NCBI GenBank assembly: GCA_902651635.1
Contig: CACRSC010000052.1
Coordinates: 76,012 to 140,011 of the forward strand
Direction of reading: 5' to 3'
Source: Mastigamoeba balamuthi
Lineage: Eukaryota > Evosea > Mastigamoebida > Mastigamoebidae
DNA: 64,000 nt
Shown: positions 44,667 to 55,663 of the stretch, in pieces
How positions within the stretch are numbered: position 1 is the first letter of the stretch
Layout of the letters: each line of letters starts with the position of its first letter
The notes under the pieces: generated by a model
Database searches by the model: none
Seen by the model: the letters and a program-made list of their open reading frames with translations, nothing else
Told to the model about the DNA's origin: nothing
Position numbers and translations under genes: made by a program

Positions 44667-45283
44667 CGAATCAAACGGGAAGGGCACAGGAGCGAAAAAG
44701 CCGTTGTTTTGAGGGGCGATATTTTGGCGTGTGGCGTCACCACCACGTCCTCCGTGCGCTCGATATCCGTAAGCGCCTACCGTCCTGCCCGTCCTCGCTG
44801 CCGAGCGCTAGCCAGCCCAGCTAGCGCGCACCGGAATCGCCACGCCTCCTGGGGGCCAGATCCGGACGACGTGGATCCGCTGACGTGTGCTCCTGCAAGG
44901 AGCCTGATGAGAGGGGGCCCTTGCTGATGGGAAAGAGAGGTGGTGCCGACTGGGGTGGATTCAGGAGGCACTCGACGCCCCAAGGGGACGCACAGTTGGG
45001 GCCCACCGCAGCCACAGACGACGTGACCGCTGATTCCGGTATGCACCATTTCTGCTCTCCTCCACCCCGCACACAATCAACTCAGCCCATCCCGACGTCC
45101 TGCGTTCATGGCTGACCCGTGAATCAGCCAGCGCCTTGCAATCCGGGCGAGGCGGGCTCAATTGACTCGGCGGATCCAATTCGACGGGGGAGCAATCTGC
45201 TCTGGCAGATTCGCCCGTCCGAGATACTGAGATATTGCGGGGGGGACAATATCTACGCTTTGCCCACACCGCGCGGTGTGGCC
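44667..45283. other. Divergent intergenic region
   Basis: About 600 bases between the PH/GTPase gene (minus) and the small membrane protein gene (plus). CAATTG at 45159-45164 lies about 120 bases before the plus-strand ATG. Nothing else is recognised. Confidence 0.5.
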
Positions 45284-46178
45284 ATGGACGGGTTGCCACC
45301 GCTCTACCCGCAGGTCCAGGGGCCCCAGGCCGCGTCCTTCCCGCGCCAGGTGCCCCCGCCGCCGGTGCCCTCGCGCTCGACGTCGGCGGCTGCGGTGTTC
45401 CAGTACGGGTCGCTGCCCCAGTACTTCCCCAGCGCCCCCCCCGTCCCCGGCAGCCCCGCACGCGCCCCCGCGCCCCCCGCCAGGTCCAGCGCCAAGGGCA
45501 GCCTCAAGGGCTCCTCCAAGCACTCGCGCGGCGACCCCGCCCTCACGTCCGTCGCCCCCCCCCCGTCTCCCGATATCCGGAGATTCCGCGCGGCAATCTA
45601 GATTCTCGCGATTCCGGAATATCTTTTGATGTATCTTTGATAATACTGTGCAGGCCGCTGGAGGTGCCGCGGGCCAACGTGAACCTGTCGGTGAGCGACA
45701 TGGACGTGCCGTCGCTGGTGCAGTCGCCCGAGCTGGCGCGGGACGACGAGTCGGCGCCGCTGGTGGCGCGCGGCGTGGGGTCTGTGGGGCCAGGAGGAGG
45801 GCCCCGGGACCCGCGCAAGTGGGACCGCCTGCCCATGTTCCTCTTCATCGCAGGCTTCTTCACCGTCGTCGCCTGGTTCGCCGGGTCCCTCTACGCCTGC
45901 GGCCACAAGCGCCACCCCCTCACCCGCAGGGTCCGTCTGCTCCCCTCCCCTCAGCCCAGCCGCTCGGTCCGGATTTCGGTGGTCATTTGCGGTTTGCATT
46001 CCCAGTGAACTTCTTTGATGATCAGATTCTGTTGGATTCTGGTTTTTCTGCTCGGGACTGACGGCGCGGGCCGCGGCTGCAGTGGGGGAGGATGAACCTG
46101 ACCATGTGCGTGTTTGTGGTCAGCCTGCTGTTTGTCATGCTGCTTGTTCAGATATGCATCTACGCCGTACTACACTAG
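45284..46178 (+). CDS. Small proline-rich protein with two membrane helices
   Basis: Exons: 45284-45546, 45654-45930, 46083-46178 (211 residues). The first 110 residues are Pro/Ser-rich with PPPVPSRS- and YP-type stretches that could bind SH3, WW or EVH1 domains. A short acidic/serine segment (NVNLSVSDMDVPSLVQSPEL) follows. Two hydrophobic helices, MFLFIAGFFTVVAWFAGSLY and MCVFVVSLLFVMLLVQICIY, are separated by a basic loop (CGHKRHPLTRRWGR). Splice phases 2 and 0 join cleanly and end at TAG 46176-46178. No family was recognised. A cytoplasmic proline-rich N-terminus with a short hairpin anchor is the likely topology. Confidence 0.6.
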
Positions 46179-46653
46179 CCCACACACAGCACACCTCCCC
46201 CCCTCCTCCCAAGCAATCGAAACCCTCCTCGGCGCTCTCGCCGTAAGCTACACCTGCTGCCCCCCCTCCTGCCCTCTGCCCCTTCTGCGCCGTGTGCTCT
46301 GCACAGCTCTCGTGGGCGTGGAGGCGCTGAGGGGAGGGGAGCCTGTGCGAGGGAGCCTGAGCCTCAGAGGACACTCGAGCTGCGCTGCAGAGACCACCAG
46401 CGCTCGGACGAGCAACCCCACTCTCAGCGCGTGCTGCTGCTCTCCTTCGGGTACTCCCGCGGGGATCCCGCCATTGCGGTGGGGCGACCGCGTGCAGAGG
46501 GCCCACAGTTAGTTGATCCAGAGATGGTGTAAAAGCTCCCCGTTGACGTGTCGGCTGACACAATTGAGGCGGTTGTGTGTGTCTGCCGCAAGCCCAACAG
46601 TCCCACCCGGCTGCTTCCCATTCGGCCCAGTGCTCTGCACCCGCACAGCAGCA
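46179..46653. other. Intergenic, promoter of the first MATE gene
   Basis: Holds the 3' UTR of the small membrane protein and, near 46545-46567, a box shared with the second MATE gene. No gene was seen. Confidence 0.5.
46545..46567 (+). promoter_or_regulatory. MATE upstream box, copy 1
   Basis: GACGTGTCGGCTGACACAATTGA ends 87 bases before the ATG of the first MATE gene. It matches the box before the second MATE gene except for one extra G. Confidence 0.45.
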
Positions 46654-48416
46654 ATGCCCCCCGCTTCTCTCCTCGACTCGCTGCTGCGCCGCGCGGGCGT
46701 GGAGCGCAGCGACGTCACGTGCGTCTGCCAAGATACTGCTGCCCGCGGTGCTGAGCAACTACTCGTCGCTGGGGCTGACGCTCATCAACCTCGCCTTCGT
46801 GGGCCGCCTGGGCGCCACGCCCATGGCCGCCTGCGTGCTGTCGACGACCATCTTCAACATCGCGGGGCAGAGCGGCGCCCAGGGCATCTCGTGCGCCCTC
46901 GACACGCTCTGCTCGCAGGCCCACGGCGCACGCAACCCGCTCGCCGCCTCGCACGCGCTCCAGAGGGTCCTCGTCTCCGTCACGGCCTTCGCGGCCCCCG
47001 TCGTGGCGCTGTTGTTCTTCATCGAGCCCGTGTTGAGGGCTCTGGGACAGGACGAGGTGCCGCTGTCCCTCCCCCCACCCCCTCTCCTTATCACCACTCT
47101 CCCGTGTTCGAACATCGTCAGCTGTCTTTAATAGCTGCCTTACTCTCGCTGCGAACCTTGTGCCAGGACGTCTCGCGGATCGCCGGGGGGTTCCTGCGGA
47201 TCCTGATCGCTGGCATGCTGCCGTCGTTCTGGAACGAGGCCATCCGCAGGGCTCTCTACGCCGCCGGCGTCTCCTGGCCGCAGCTCGTCGTCTGCTTGAT
47301 CGGCGTCGTCTCGATCACAGCCCTCGACTGGGTCTTCATCCGCACCTGCGGCTTCGGCGTCAACGGCTCTGCTGCAGCGCTGTCGTGCACGTGGGCGCTG
47401 CAGTTTGTGATGTTCGTGGCCATCATCCGCGCGAGTGGCTTCCACAGGACCGTGCTCGCCGGCGGCCCGTCGCTGGGGGCGCTGAAGACGGGGTGGGTCG
47501 AGATGCTGAAACTGGTGGCGTCGGGGTACGTGATGATCTGCAGCGAGTGGTGGGCGTTTGAGATCTGCGTGTTCCTCGCGGGCCTCGGTGGAGCTGTCTC
47601 GCTCGCCAGCTTCTCCATCGTTATGACGATACAGCAGTTCTGCTGGATGCTACCCCTCTCGGTCAGCATCACCGCCAGCGCCCGCGTGGGGTTCCTCCTC
47701 GGCGCCAACGACCCCGTCCGTGCCCGCTTCAGCGCGTGGCTCTGTGTCGGTGCGCCCGCAGAACCTTCGCCATTTGCGTCTGTTCGCTGACCCGCCAATC
47801 GTACGCCACTGCAGCGGCGATTGGCGTTCTCGAGTTCCTGTACATCCCGCCGCTGGTGCTGTTCGGGAGGTACTTCGCCATGGTGTTCTCCAGCGACCCC
47901 GACGTCGTGGCTGCCGCGAGCAGCCTCATCCCGTTCGGAGCCTTTGTTCTGGTGCAGGACGACTTCAACGCCGTGTTCAGCGGCGTCCTGCGCGGCTGCG
48001 GCATGCAGCTGTTCGGCGCCGTCTGCAACGTGATCTTCTTCTACATCGTGTGCATCCCCGTGGGGTGCCTGCTGCTCTTCGTGGCCAAGATCGGCACCAA
48101 GGCGCTCTTTTTCGGCCTGGCCGTCGGCATCTTCGGGATGTCGTCGACCTTTTGCGTGCGTCTCCGCGCCTTTCAAGGGGCTCGTGGCCTGACAAGCCCT
48201 TGACAGGTTCGTGTGGTGACGCTTAAGTGGAAAGAGATCGCTGCTGCTGCGCACTTGCGCCAGTCCAGAGCGAGCAAGAGCGGCGACGCCGAGGAGGGCA
48301 GCAGCAAGGACGTCGAGGAGATACCGCTCAACGGCGCTCCAGCGAGCGATGTGGAAGCCGAGGGAGACCTGGGCGATGGTCGCACATCAAGGCCGCTGAC
48401 CGAGGAGACTGCCTGA
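46654..48416 (+). pseudogene. MATE-family transporter, copy 1, frameshifted near the N-terminus
   Basis: Exons by comparison with copies 2 and 3: 46654-47056, 47167-47749, 47815-48155, 48207-48416. The start MPPASLLDSLLRRAGVERSD matches the start of copy 3. Right after GACGTCACGTGCG, 11 bases present in copy 3 (AGGCGCGTGCG) are missing, near 46718-46725. The frame therefore shifts before the first membrane helix. Past that point the MATE frame is open and well kept: NYSSLGLTLINLAFVGRLGA, GISCALDTLCSQAHG, FWNEAIRRALYAAGVSW, EWWAFEICVFLAGLGG. All splice sites are intact. It may be a recent pseudogene, an assembly error, or use another start; an in-frame ATG exists at 46577. MATE proteins export organic cations or drugs in exchange for H+ or Na+. 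Confidence 0.75.
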
Positions 48417-49778
48417 GCTGCTGGGCCCAGAGCACAGAAACGCAGCAGCAGGACAGCGGCTCTCTTTATCCGTGCTCGTCTCCTCCGTGGTTGTGCTGGC
48501 CGTATTACGAATTGGCTTGTGCGCCTGGAACTGGTGACTTGTGCTCTCCTCTCAGGAGTGCTAACCCTGAATCCCTTCAAATGCCCGTTGCTCGGAAATC
48601 AATGAATGTACAGTGATCTGAACTGCCGTTTCGTTGTGCGTGGTGCACCTGTCGCCTGGCACGAGGAACAGTTGCGGAGCAGTGAAGTCCTGTCTGCAAT
48701 GCACGCTAGCCCTCAATACCGTACACCCAGCCTTGTTCAGCTCACTTTTTTAGGTATCAGCCAGACGATTACAAAGCCAGTATGCAAGACAAACAGTTGC
48801 ATGCTCATAAGTCAGCTTTGCGCCCATTTCACGATATGGAACAAGGAACGAGAACAAGGAAATCACTAAAGATAAGGAAATGGCCCTGACAAGAACAACG
48901 ATAGATCCGAGGTGAGATATGCGAAATCCTTTTCCACCGGGGGTGGAAAACAAGAGTGACGAGTTTCACTATTGTTCCCAAATATATGCGAACGCGTCTG
49001 TGTTGTCTTTGCTTAGTTTCTGAGAGCGAGATGGTGTGTTGTGGGCTAATGTCGATAGGCATTGTGAACAGTTGTTTCTGAAACGACGGAATTCCTTTAT
49101 CCCCTCCGTTTTGTTCCACTACTTTCGCCAGCAAAGGCCTCAGGAGGGCAAGCGTTCCCATAACCTGGCCACGAACGACGGATCGATCGGTCTCGCAGAG
49201 TGTTGATTTGATCAAAGACGGACTACAACGAAAACGGCTAAACAACGGCGGGAGATGCACAAGTTCTCGCTGGACAAGAAGAAGATGAGCCTGTAAGTGT
49301 GCTCGTGGGTAGATAGGTTCCTAGCCCCCCTTGGGGTCAGTATTTTGGGGGGGCACCGTTTGGCAGAGTCCGCGCCTTCCTTTTCACCCCATAGCAACTA
49401 TGCACCACGTGGTTCTCGTCTCCCCAGACGCTCGCGCCGACTTCGCTGACTGCGCGCGTCCGCCGGGTAGGGAGAATTCGGTGCCGTTCTTCCTGTCTTA
49501 CGGAAAATACCGTCCCGTGAGCCCCCAATGTGAAGAACAGAACAGCCCAGAGCCTCTCAAAAGAGTATGCTCATGCTGCTGAGCAACGTGCTGCATCGCG
49601 TGGACTCTGCGCGCTCTGCCGTAAGCTGAACTCGTGCTGCGAGTACTCGGAATGTTGTTCCAGGCATAGAACGCTGACGTGTCGCTGACACAATTGAAGC
49701 TTGGGCGAGTCACTTTTCTGTGCTGAAGCCTCTCACACCGGCACTCGTAAATCGCCGTTGCAGCAACGACACCAGAGA
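48417..49778. other. Intergenic spacer between MATE copies 1 and 2
   Basis: About 1.36 kb. It is AT-richer from about 48600 to 49300. A minus-strand open frame near 48829-49260 (143 codons) shows no recognisable motif. No RNA gene was seen. A shared upstream box lies at 49676-49698. Confidence 0.5.
49676..49698 (+). promoter_or_regulatory. MATE upstream box, copy 2
   Basis: GACGTGTCGCTGACACAATTGA lies about 80 bases before the ATG of the second MATE gene, matching the box before copy 1 in sequence and spacing. Confidence 0.45.
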
Positions 49779-51522
49779 ATGACGTCTTCCATCGACTCTC
49801 AGCTGCGCCGCGCGGGCGTGGAGCGCAGCGACGTATCTGGCGAGGCTCGGGCGTCTGCCAAGATACTGCTGCCCGCGGTGCTCGGCAACTACTCGTCGCT
49901 GGGCATCACGCTCATCAACCTCGCCTTCGTGGGCCGCCTGGGCGCCACGCCCATGGCCGCCTGCGTGCTGTCGACGACCATCTTCAACATCGCGGGGCAG
50001 AGCGGCGCCATGGGCATCTCGTGCGCCCTCGACACGCTCTGCTCGCAGGCTCATGGCTCACGCAACCTGCTTGGTGCCTCGCACGCGCTCCAGAGGGCCC
50101 TCGTCTCCGTCACGGCCTTCGCGGCCCCCGTCGTGGCGCTGCTGTTCTTCATCGAGCCTGTGTTGAGGGCTCTGGGCCAGGACAAGGTGTGCCCGCTGCC
50201 CCCATAACAACTCTCCAGCGTATAAACCTCATCAGCTCGCTTTTATAGTTGCCTTACTTTCGCTGTGAACCTTGTGCCAGGACGTCTCGCGGATCGCCGG
50301 CGTGTTCCTGCGGATCCTGATCGCTGGCATGCTGCCATCGTTCTGGAACGAGGCCATCCGCAGGGCTCTCTACGCCGCCGGCGTCTCCTGGCCGCAGCTC
50401 GTCGTCAGCGCTGCCGGCGTCGTCTCGGTCATCGCCCTCGACTGGGTCTTCATCCACGCCCTGGGCCTCGGCGTCGAGGGCTCTGCTGCTGCGCTGTCGT
50501 GCACGTGGGCGCTGCAGTTTGTGATGTTCGTGGCCATCATCCGCGCGAGTGGCTTCCACAGGACGGTGCTCGCTGGCGGCCCGTCGCTGGAGGCCATGAA
50601 GACAGGGTGGGGCGAGGTGCTGAAGCTGGCAGCGTCTGGGTACGTGATGATCTGCAGCGAGTGGTGGGCGTTTGAGGTCTGCGTGTTCCTCGCGGGCCTC
50701 GGCGGTGCTGTCTCGCTCGCCAGCTTCTCCGTGATTCTGATGATACAGCAGTTCTGCTGGATGCTGCCCCTGTCCATAAGTATCACCGCCAGTGCCCGTG
50801 TGGGCTTCCACCTCGGCGCCAACGAACCCCTACGCGCCCGCTTCAGTGCGTGGCTCTGCGTCGGTAAAGTTTCCCACAGGACTCAATACTTGTGTTATTC
50901 TCACTGACGAGGGGTTGGTCACCTGCGACCTCTGCATCATAGCTGTGATCCTGCTGCTCGAGTTCCTGTACATCCCGCCGCTGGTGCTGTTCGGGAGGTA
51001 CTTCGCCATGGTGTTCTCCAGCGACCCCGACGTCGTGGCTGCCGCTGGCCGCCTTGCCCCGTTCGGCACCTTTGTTCTCGTGCAGGACGGCTTCAACGCC
51101 GTGTTCAGCGGCGTCCTGCGCGGCTGCGGCATGCAGCTGTTCTGCGCCGCGTGCAGCGTGTCCTTCTACTACCTCGTGTGCATCCCCGTGGGGTGCCTGC
51201 TGCTCTTCGTGGCCAAGATCGGCACCAAGGCGCTCTTCTTCGGCCTGGCCGTCGGCATCTTCGGGATGACGTCGACCTTTTGCGTGCGTCTCCGCGCCTT
51301 CCGAGGGGCCGTGGGTCTGACTTGCCCATCCGCAAGGCCCGTGTGGCGACGCTCAAGTGGGGGCAGGTCGCTGCTGCCATCAACTCGCACCAGACCCGGA
51401 CAGGCAAGAGCGCAGAGGGCGTCGAGGAGATGCCGCTCAACAGCGTTCCAGAAAGCGATGCAGAGGCCGCACTTGGCCGGTGCGATGGCCGCACACCGCT
51501 CGCCAACGAGGAGACTGCCTGA
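49779..51522 (+). CDS. MATE-family efflux transporter, copy 2
   Basis: Exons: 49779-50186, 50281-50863, 50943-51283, 51337-51522 (505 residues), a normal MATE length with about 12 membrane helices. Family landmarks: LINLAFVGRLGATPMAACVL, GISCALDTLCSQAHGSRN, an inner repeat starting FWNEAIRRALYAAGVSWPQL, SEWWAFEVCVFLAGLGGAVS and FLYIPPLVLFGRYFAMVFSS. The hydrophilic C-terminal tail (MPLNSVPESDAEAALG) is conserved in style with copies 1 and 3. All three introns sit at the same places and phases (0, 1, 0) as in the neighbours. Likely an antiporter at the plasma or vacuole membrane; the substrate is unknown. Confidence 0.9.
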
Positions 51523-52187
51523 GCTGCCGAGCTCCTCGCACAGAACGCACCCGAGAGCTCGTATCCCGACCCCCCTTCTGCCATTCTGTGCAGCCTCTGC
51601 CGTGGTGTTTGCCTCGTTGCGGGCGAAAGGGCTTCAGACGTGCCAACAAGGCAACCACGACCAGCCAGCCGCGAGCACCGATCTGGGATCTCTCCTTTGT
51701 CCCGCGCGTGTTATTTGGTGTCCTCTGCTTCGGCCCTCCCGCAGTTCGCAATGCAAAAGAGAGGCGCATAGCGGGGCGTGGCACCGTCCCCGGCTTGGCC
51801 GGCCCGCCACGGCGGGTCCGCGAAGAGTGATTCGCGGCGGGAATGCGCATTCCTGCGAATTTCCTCACACTGGGCGACCGCGTGTGGGGCCCAAACCGCA
51901 GCAGAGCCGGGGAGTTGGGAGTTTGGGGCTCTCCCACCCGCCTGCCAACCAACGGCCGTGTCTCCCCGGAACCGCCGCCCGGGGTCTCCGGATCCGAGAG
52001 TGTGAGCCAGAGCCACACGCACCCCCCGCGGGAGAGCCCGACGCGATCCCCGCTCGGGTGGCATTCTTATGACGTCACGCGTGACTCAATTGTTGCAGAA
52101 GCAGGAGAGAGAGGGGGCACTGCACTTCTCTCTATTTCTTTTCCGCCTTGAGGTCTCCCCATTTCAGCCGCGCACACGCCGCAAGCG
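51523..52187. other. Intergenic spacer between MATE copies 2 and 3
   Basis: About 660 bases, GC-rich, no gene recognised. A diverged version of the MATE upstream box lies at 52071-52092. Confidence 0.5.
52071..52092 (+). promoter_or_regulatory. MATE upstream box, diverged copy 3
   Basis: GACGTCACGCGTGACTCAATTG sits 96 bases before the third MATE ATG. It keeps GACGT, TGAC and CAATTG in the same order as the other two boxes but differs between them. Confidence 0.3.
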
Positions 52188-54243
52188 ATGAGCGAGTGCA
52201 CCTCCCCCCTCGCCGCACAGACCACGCCCTGCGACTCGCCGCGGGACGCCGTGCCCCCGCAGCCGTCGCTGCTCGACTCGCTGCTGCGCCGCGCGGGCGT
52301 GGGCCGGGGCGACGTCACGTGCGAGGCGCGTGCGTCTGCCAAGATACTGCTGCCGGCCGTGCTGAGCAACTACTCGTCGCTGGGCATCTCGCTCATCAAC
52401 CTCGCCTTCGTGGGCCGCCTGGGCGCCACGCCCATGGCCGCCTGCGCGCTGGCGACGACCATCTTCAACATCGCGGGGCTCAGCGGGGCCATGGGCATCT
52501 CGTGCGCCCTCGACACGCTCTGCTCGCAGGCACACGGCGCACGCAACCCCCTCGCCGCCTCGCACGCGCTCCAGAGGGCCCTCGTCGCCATCACGGCCTT
52601 CGCGGCCCCCGTCGTGGCGCTGCTGTTCTTCATCGAGCCCGTGTTGAGGGCTCTGGGCCAGGACGAGGTGTGCCCGTTGCCCCACTTCACCCTCTCTCTC
52701 CCTTCCCCCCCTCTCTCCTCGTCTAGTCCACGCGGCTGCCGTCGTGCTGCCTCGTGCCCGCTGTATGAGCGGAGCGCATGCCACGGCCTTTCGTTGCACT
52801 GCTGCGATGCCCGCTCGCCTCAGCACAGCCTAGGGCAGGGGACTGGGACTGGGGGTCTCTGTCTCTGTCTCTGCCTGCTCGCCCCTCTGCACCCCAGCAG
52901 CACTCTTGGCGCTCCTGCTGCATCCCTTTCGCTGGGGCTCACTCGTGCTGTGGTGCCTCGGCCCAGGACGTCTCGCGGATCGCCGAGGGGTTCCTGCGGG
53001 TCCTGCTCGCGGGGCTGCTGTTCGCCTTCTGGAACGAGGCCATCCGCAGGGCTCTCTACGCCGCCGGCGTCTCCTGGCCGCAGCTCGTCACCAGCGCCGC
53101 AGGCGTCGTCTCGATCACAGCCCTCGACTGGGTCTTCATTCGCACCTGCGGCTTCGGCGTCAACGGCTCTGCTGCAGCGCTGTCGTGCACGTGGGCGCTG
53201 CAGTTTGTGATGTTCTTGGCCATCATCCGCGCGAGTGGCTTCCACAGGACCGTGCTCGCCGGCGGCCTGTCGCTGGCAGCCATGAAGGCGGGCTGGGGCG
53301 AGGTGCTGAAGCTGGCGGCGTCGGGGTACGTGATGATCTGCAGCGAGTGGTGGGCGTTTGAGGTCTGCGTGTTCCTCGCGGGCCTCGGCGGTGCTGTCTC
53401 GCTCGCCAGCTTCTCCGTCGTCATGACGCTGCTGCACTTCTGCTGGATGCTGCCCCTCTCGGTCAGCATCACCGCCAGCGCCCGCGTGGGCTTCCACCTC
53501 GGCGCCAACGACCCCGTCCGCGCCCGCTTCAGCGCGTGGTTCTGCCTCGGTGCGCCTGCCCGCAGAACACCTGAGCCACCGCTGGGCCTTTGCTGACCTC
53601 CCGACCCCGCCTGCTGCAGTGGCGATTCTGCTGCTCGAGTTCCTGTACATCCCGCCGCTGGTGCTGTTCGGGAAGTTCTTCGCCATGGTGTTCTCCAACG
53701 ACCCCGACGTCGTGGCTGCCGCCGGCTACCTGGCGCCGTTTGGCGCCTTCGTCTCGGCGCAGGACGGCTTCAACGCCGTGTTCAGCGGCGTCCTGCGCGG
53801 CTGCGGCCTGCAGGTCTTCGGCGCCGTCTGCAACGTGATCTTCTACTACCTCGTGTGCATCCCCGTGGGGTGCCTGCTGCTCTTCGTCGCCAAGATCGGC
53901 ACCAAGGCGCTCTTCTTCGGCCTCGGCGTCGGCGTGTTCGCGCAGGCCACGACCTTCTGCGTGCGTCTCCCTCGCCTCTCCCGCGTGCGTGGAGGGTCTG
54001 CACGTCTGACGGGGCGCCAAACAGGTCCGCGTTGTCGTTATCAAGTGGAAAGAGGCCGCGGCCGATGCGCACTCGCACCAGGGCAAGAGCGGCAAGAGCG
54101 AGGAGAGCAAGCTGGCAGACAGCAACGACATCGAGGGGATCCCGCTGAACAACGTGTCCGAGACGGATGCAGATGTGGAGGTGGACATCCCCGGAGACCA
54201 GGGCGACGGCCGCGCGTCGCCGACCAAGGAGGAGGCTGTCTGA
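52188..54243 (+). CDS. MATE-family efflux transporter, copy 3
   Basis: Exons: 52188-52667, 52967-53549, 53620-53960, 54025-54243 (540 residues). The N-terminal cytosolic part is longer than in copy 2 and keeps the GACGTCACGTGCGAGGCGCGTGCG sequence that is shortened in copy 1. The membrane core is highly similar: LINLAFVGRLGATPMAACAL, GISCALDTLCSQAHGARN, FWNEAIRRALYAAGVSW, EWWAFEVCVFLAGLGGAVS and FLYIPPLVLFGKFFAMVFSN. The first intron (299 bases) is about three times longer than in copies 1 and 2. The C-terminal tail is acidic (NNVSETDADVEVDIPGDQG). Expected to export organic cations or similar compounds. Confidence 0.9.
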
Positions 54244-54563
54244 AGCCGTCTCTACACGATGCCACTGTCCGCGCGCTACTGGGCGATGCACATGTGCCAC
54301 CGCGAGCATCTAGAGTCTCAGATTCAATTTAAACACCGCTATCGGATTCACGGCCTAAGTTCCCACGGTGCCCTTATCGCGAGGTGAGGTGCCGGATGAT
54401 GATGGTCCCTGCTCTACTGTGCATGCATGCAGACTGACGATTCGGGCAATGCAGATGGCTCTCGAGTAACACTGGGGTTAGAACCAGCGAGACGTGTCGA
54501 TTGTTCATGTCTGCCGGTCCAACGGCTGGGAGGGCTCAGTTGCCAGTGAACAACAGCAGCCGT
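54244..54563. other. Convergent spacer, nothing recognised
   Basis: About 320 bases between the third MATE gene (plus) and the SDR gene (minus); expected to hold two 3' UTRs. Confidence 0.5.
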
Positions 54564-55663
54564 CAGCAGATCAATTCCTTCCAGTACGTGTCGAACGCGT
54601 CCATCAGGCGCGGGTCCCTGAACACGAACCCCATCTCCCGAGGTCTTGTACTGGCCGCCTTCATCGATGTTGCCTAAGGCTACCTGTTAGGTTCCATCCC
54701 AGCGGTGTTCCAGTTGCACCATCAGCTCTGCGAAGCCGTTGTGGTTCCTCGCAACTTCCAGGGGAATGCCTGTGGGCGGCTGAGTCTCAAGAGTTGGTCA
54801 CCACAAGCACGCACTGTCATACTTTCCCTGCAAGCCCTTGGCGAGGCTGACCCTCGTTGCCAGCTCGCGCCACGTAGAGTAGTCGCCGTCGCCGATCCCG
54901 TGGAACGCTCCCACGCACTGTTCGTTCTCCGCGACGAAGACGTAGAGCCTGGCGAGGTCGTGCACCGACACAAGGGAAACAGCCGCAGACCCGTCGCCCA
55001 CAACAGTCGGTATCTCCGTGTCTCCCAGTATCTTTAGAAGGCCACCGCGCCCGCCATACACCCACGACGGGCGCACGCTGCACGCGCGGAAGGTCGCGCT
55101 CGAGGTGGCGAGGAACAGCGCCTCTCCGTCGAACCTGGGGCGCAGCCACTGGGGAACTCCGTTCGTCGGGGAGTACTCATCTGGAAGCCCTGTGCTCGAG
55201 CAGTCAACCCGTGTGGGACAATTGACGGAGGACCTTCCTGGTTTATGACAGCACCCGACGACGTGGTGATGATCATGACCTTGGTGTGCCCTGCTTTCTT
55301 CGCTGCCTCTGCCAGCGGAACAGTCACCAGACACTCTGAGAGGGTGAGAGCAGCGGGGGAAAACAGAGTCAAACGTTGCCAACTGCAGAGGGGAGCCGTT
55401 ATACCCTCTGCTCCGACGGTGCCGTCGCCACGGGAAACAACGGAAGCCAGGTCGAATGCGCAGTAGATGATGGCTTCGTGCTGGACAGCGACAGGGATCC
55501 ACTCGGAGCTCTTCTCCAGCGTCCCAACAATGCCAGTGGAGCCCTTGGGCGCCCGGGAGGCATCGCCCCGCACGAGAGCAGTGACAGAGTGGCCGTGGGC
55601 TATCAGTTCCTTCACGACCTCACCTCCGATGTAGCCGGTAGCGCCCGTGACGAACACCTTCAT
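54564..55663 (-). CDS. NAD(P)-dependent epimerase/dehydratase-like SDR (atypical short-chain dehydrogenase)
   Basis: Exons (minus): 55663-55405, 55335-55234, 55189-54815, 54769 onward. The N-terminus MKVFVTGATGYIGGEVVKEL is the Rossmann TGxxGxxG motif of extended or atypical SDRs. HTKVMIITTSSGAVINQEG, VRPSWVYGGRGG and SLVSVHDLARLYVFVAEN match the middle beta-strand, substrate region and later conserved segments. After the fourth exon begins (PLEVARNHNGFAELM), a stop would follow soon. A protein-like piece further on (GFVFRDPRLMDAFDTYWKEL, ending at 54564) looks like the true C-terminus, so one more intron probably exists between about 54640 and 54760. The 44-base second intron is the shortest in the window. 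The substrate is unknown. Confidence 0.7.

Noticed and set aside
46513-47790. 425-codon plus-strand frame across the first MATE gene
   Set aside because: It joins the out-of-frame first exon to intron and later exon by read-through; the true MATE frame is elsewhere in exon 1 and splice sites are conserved in the neighbours.
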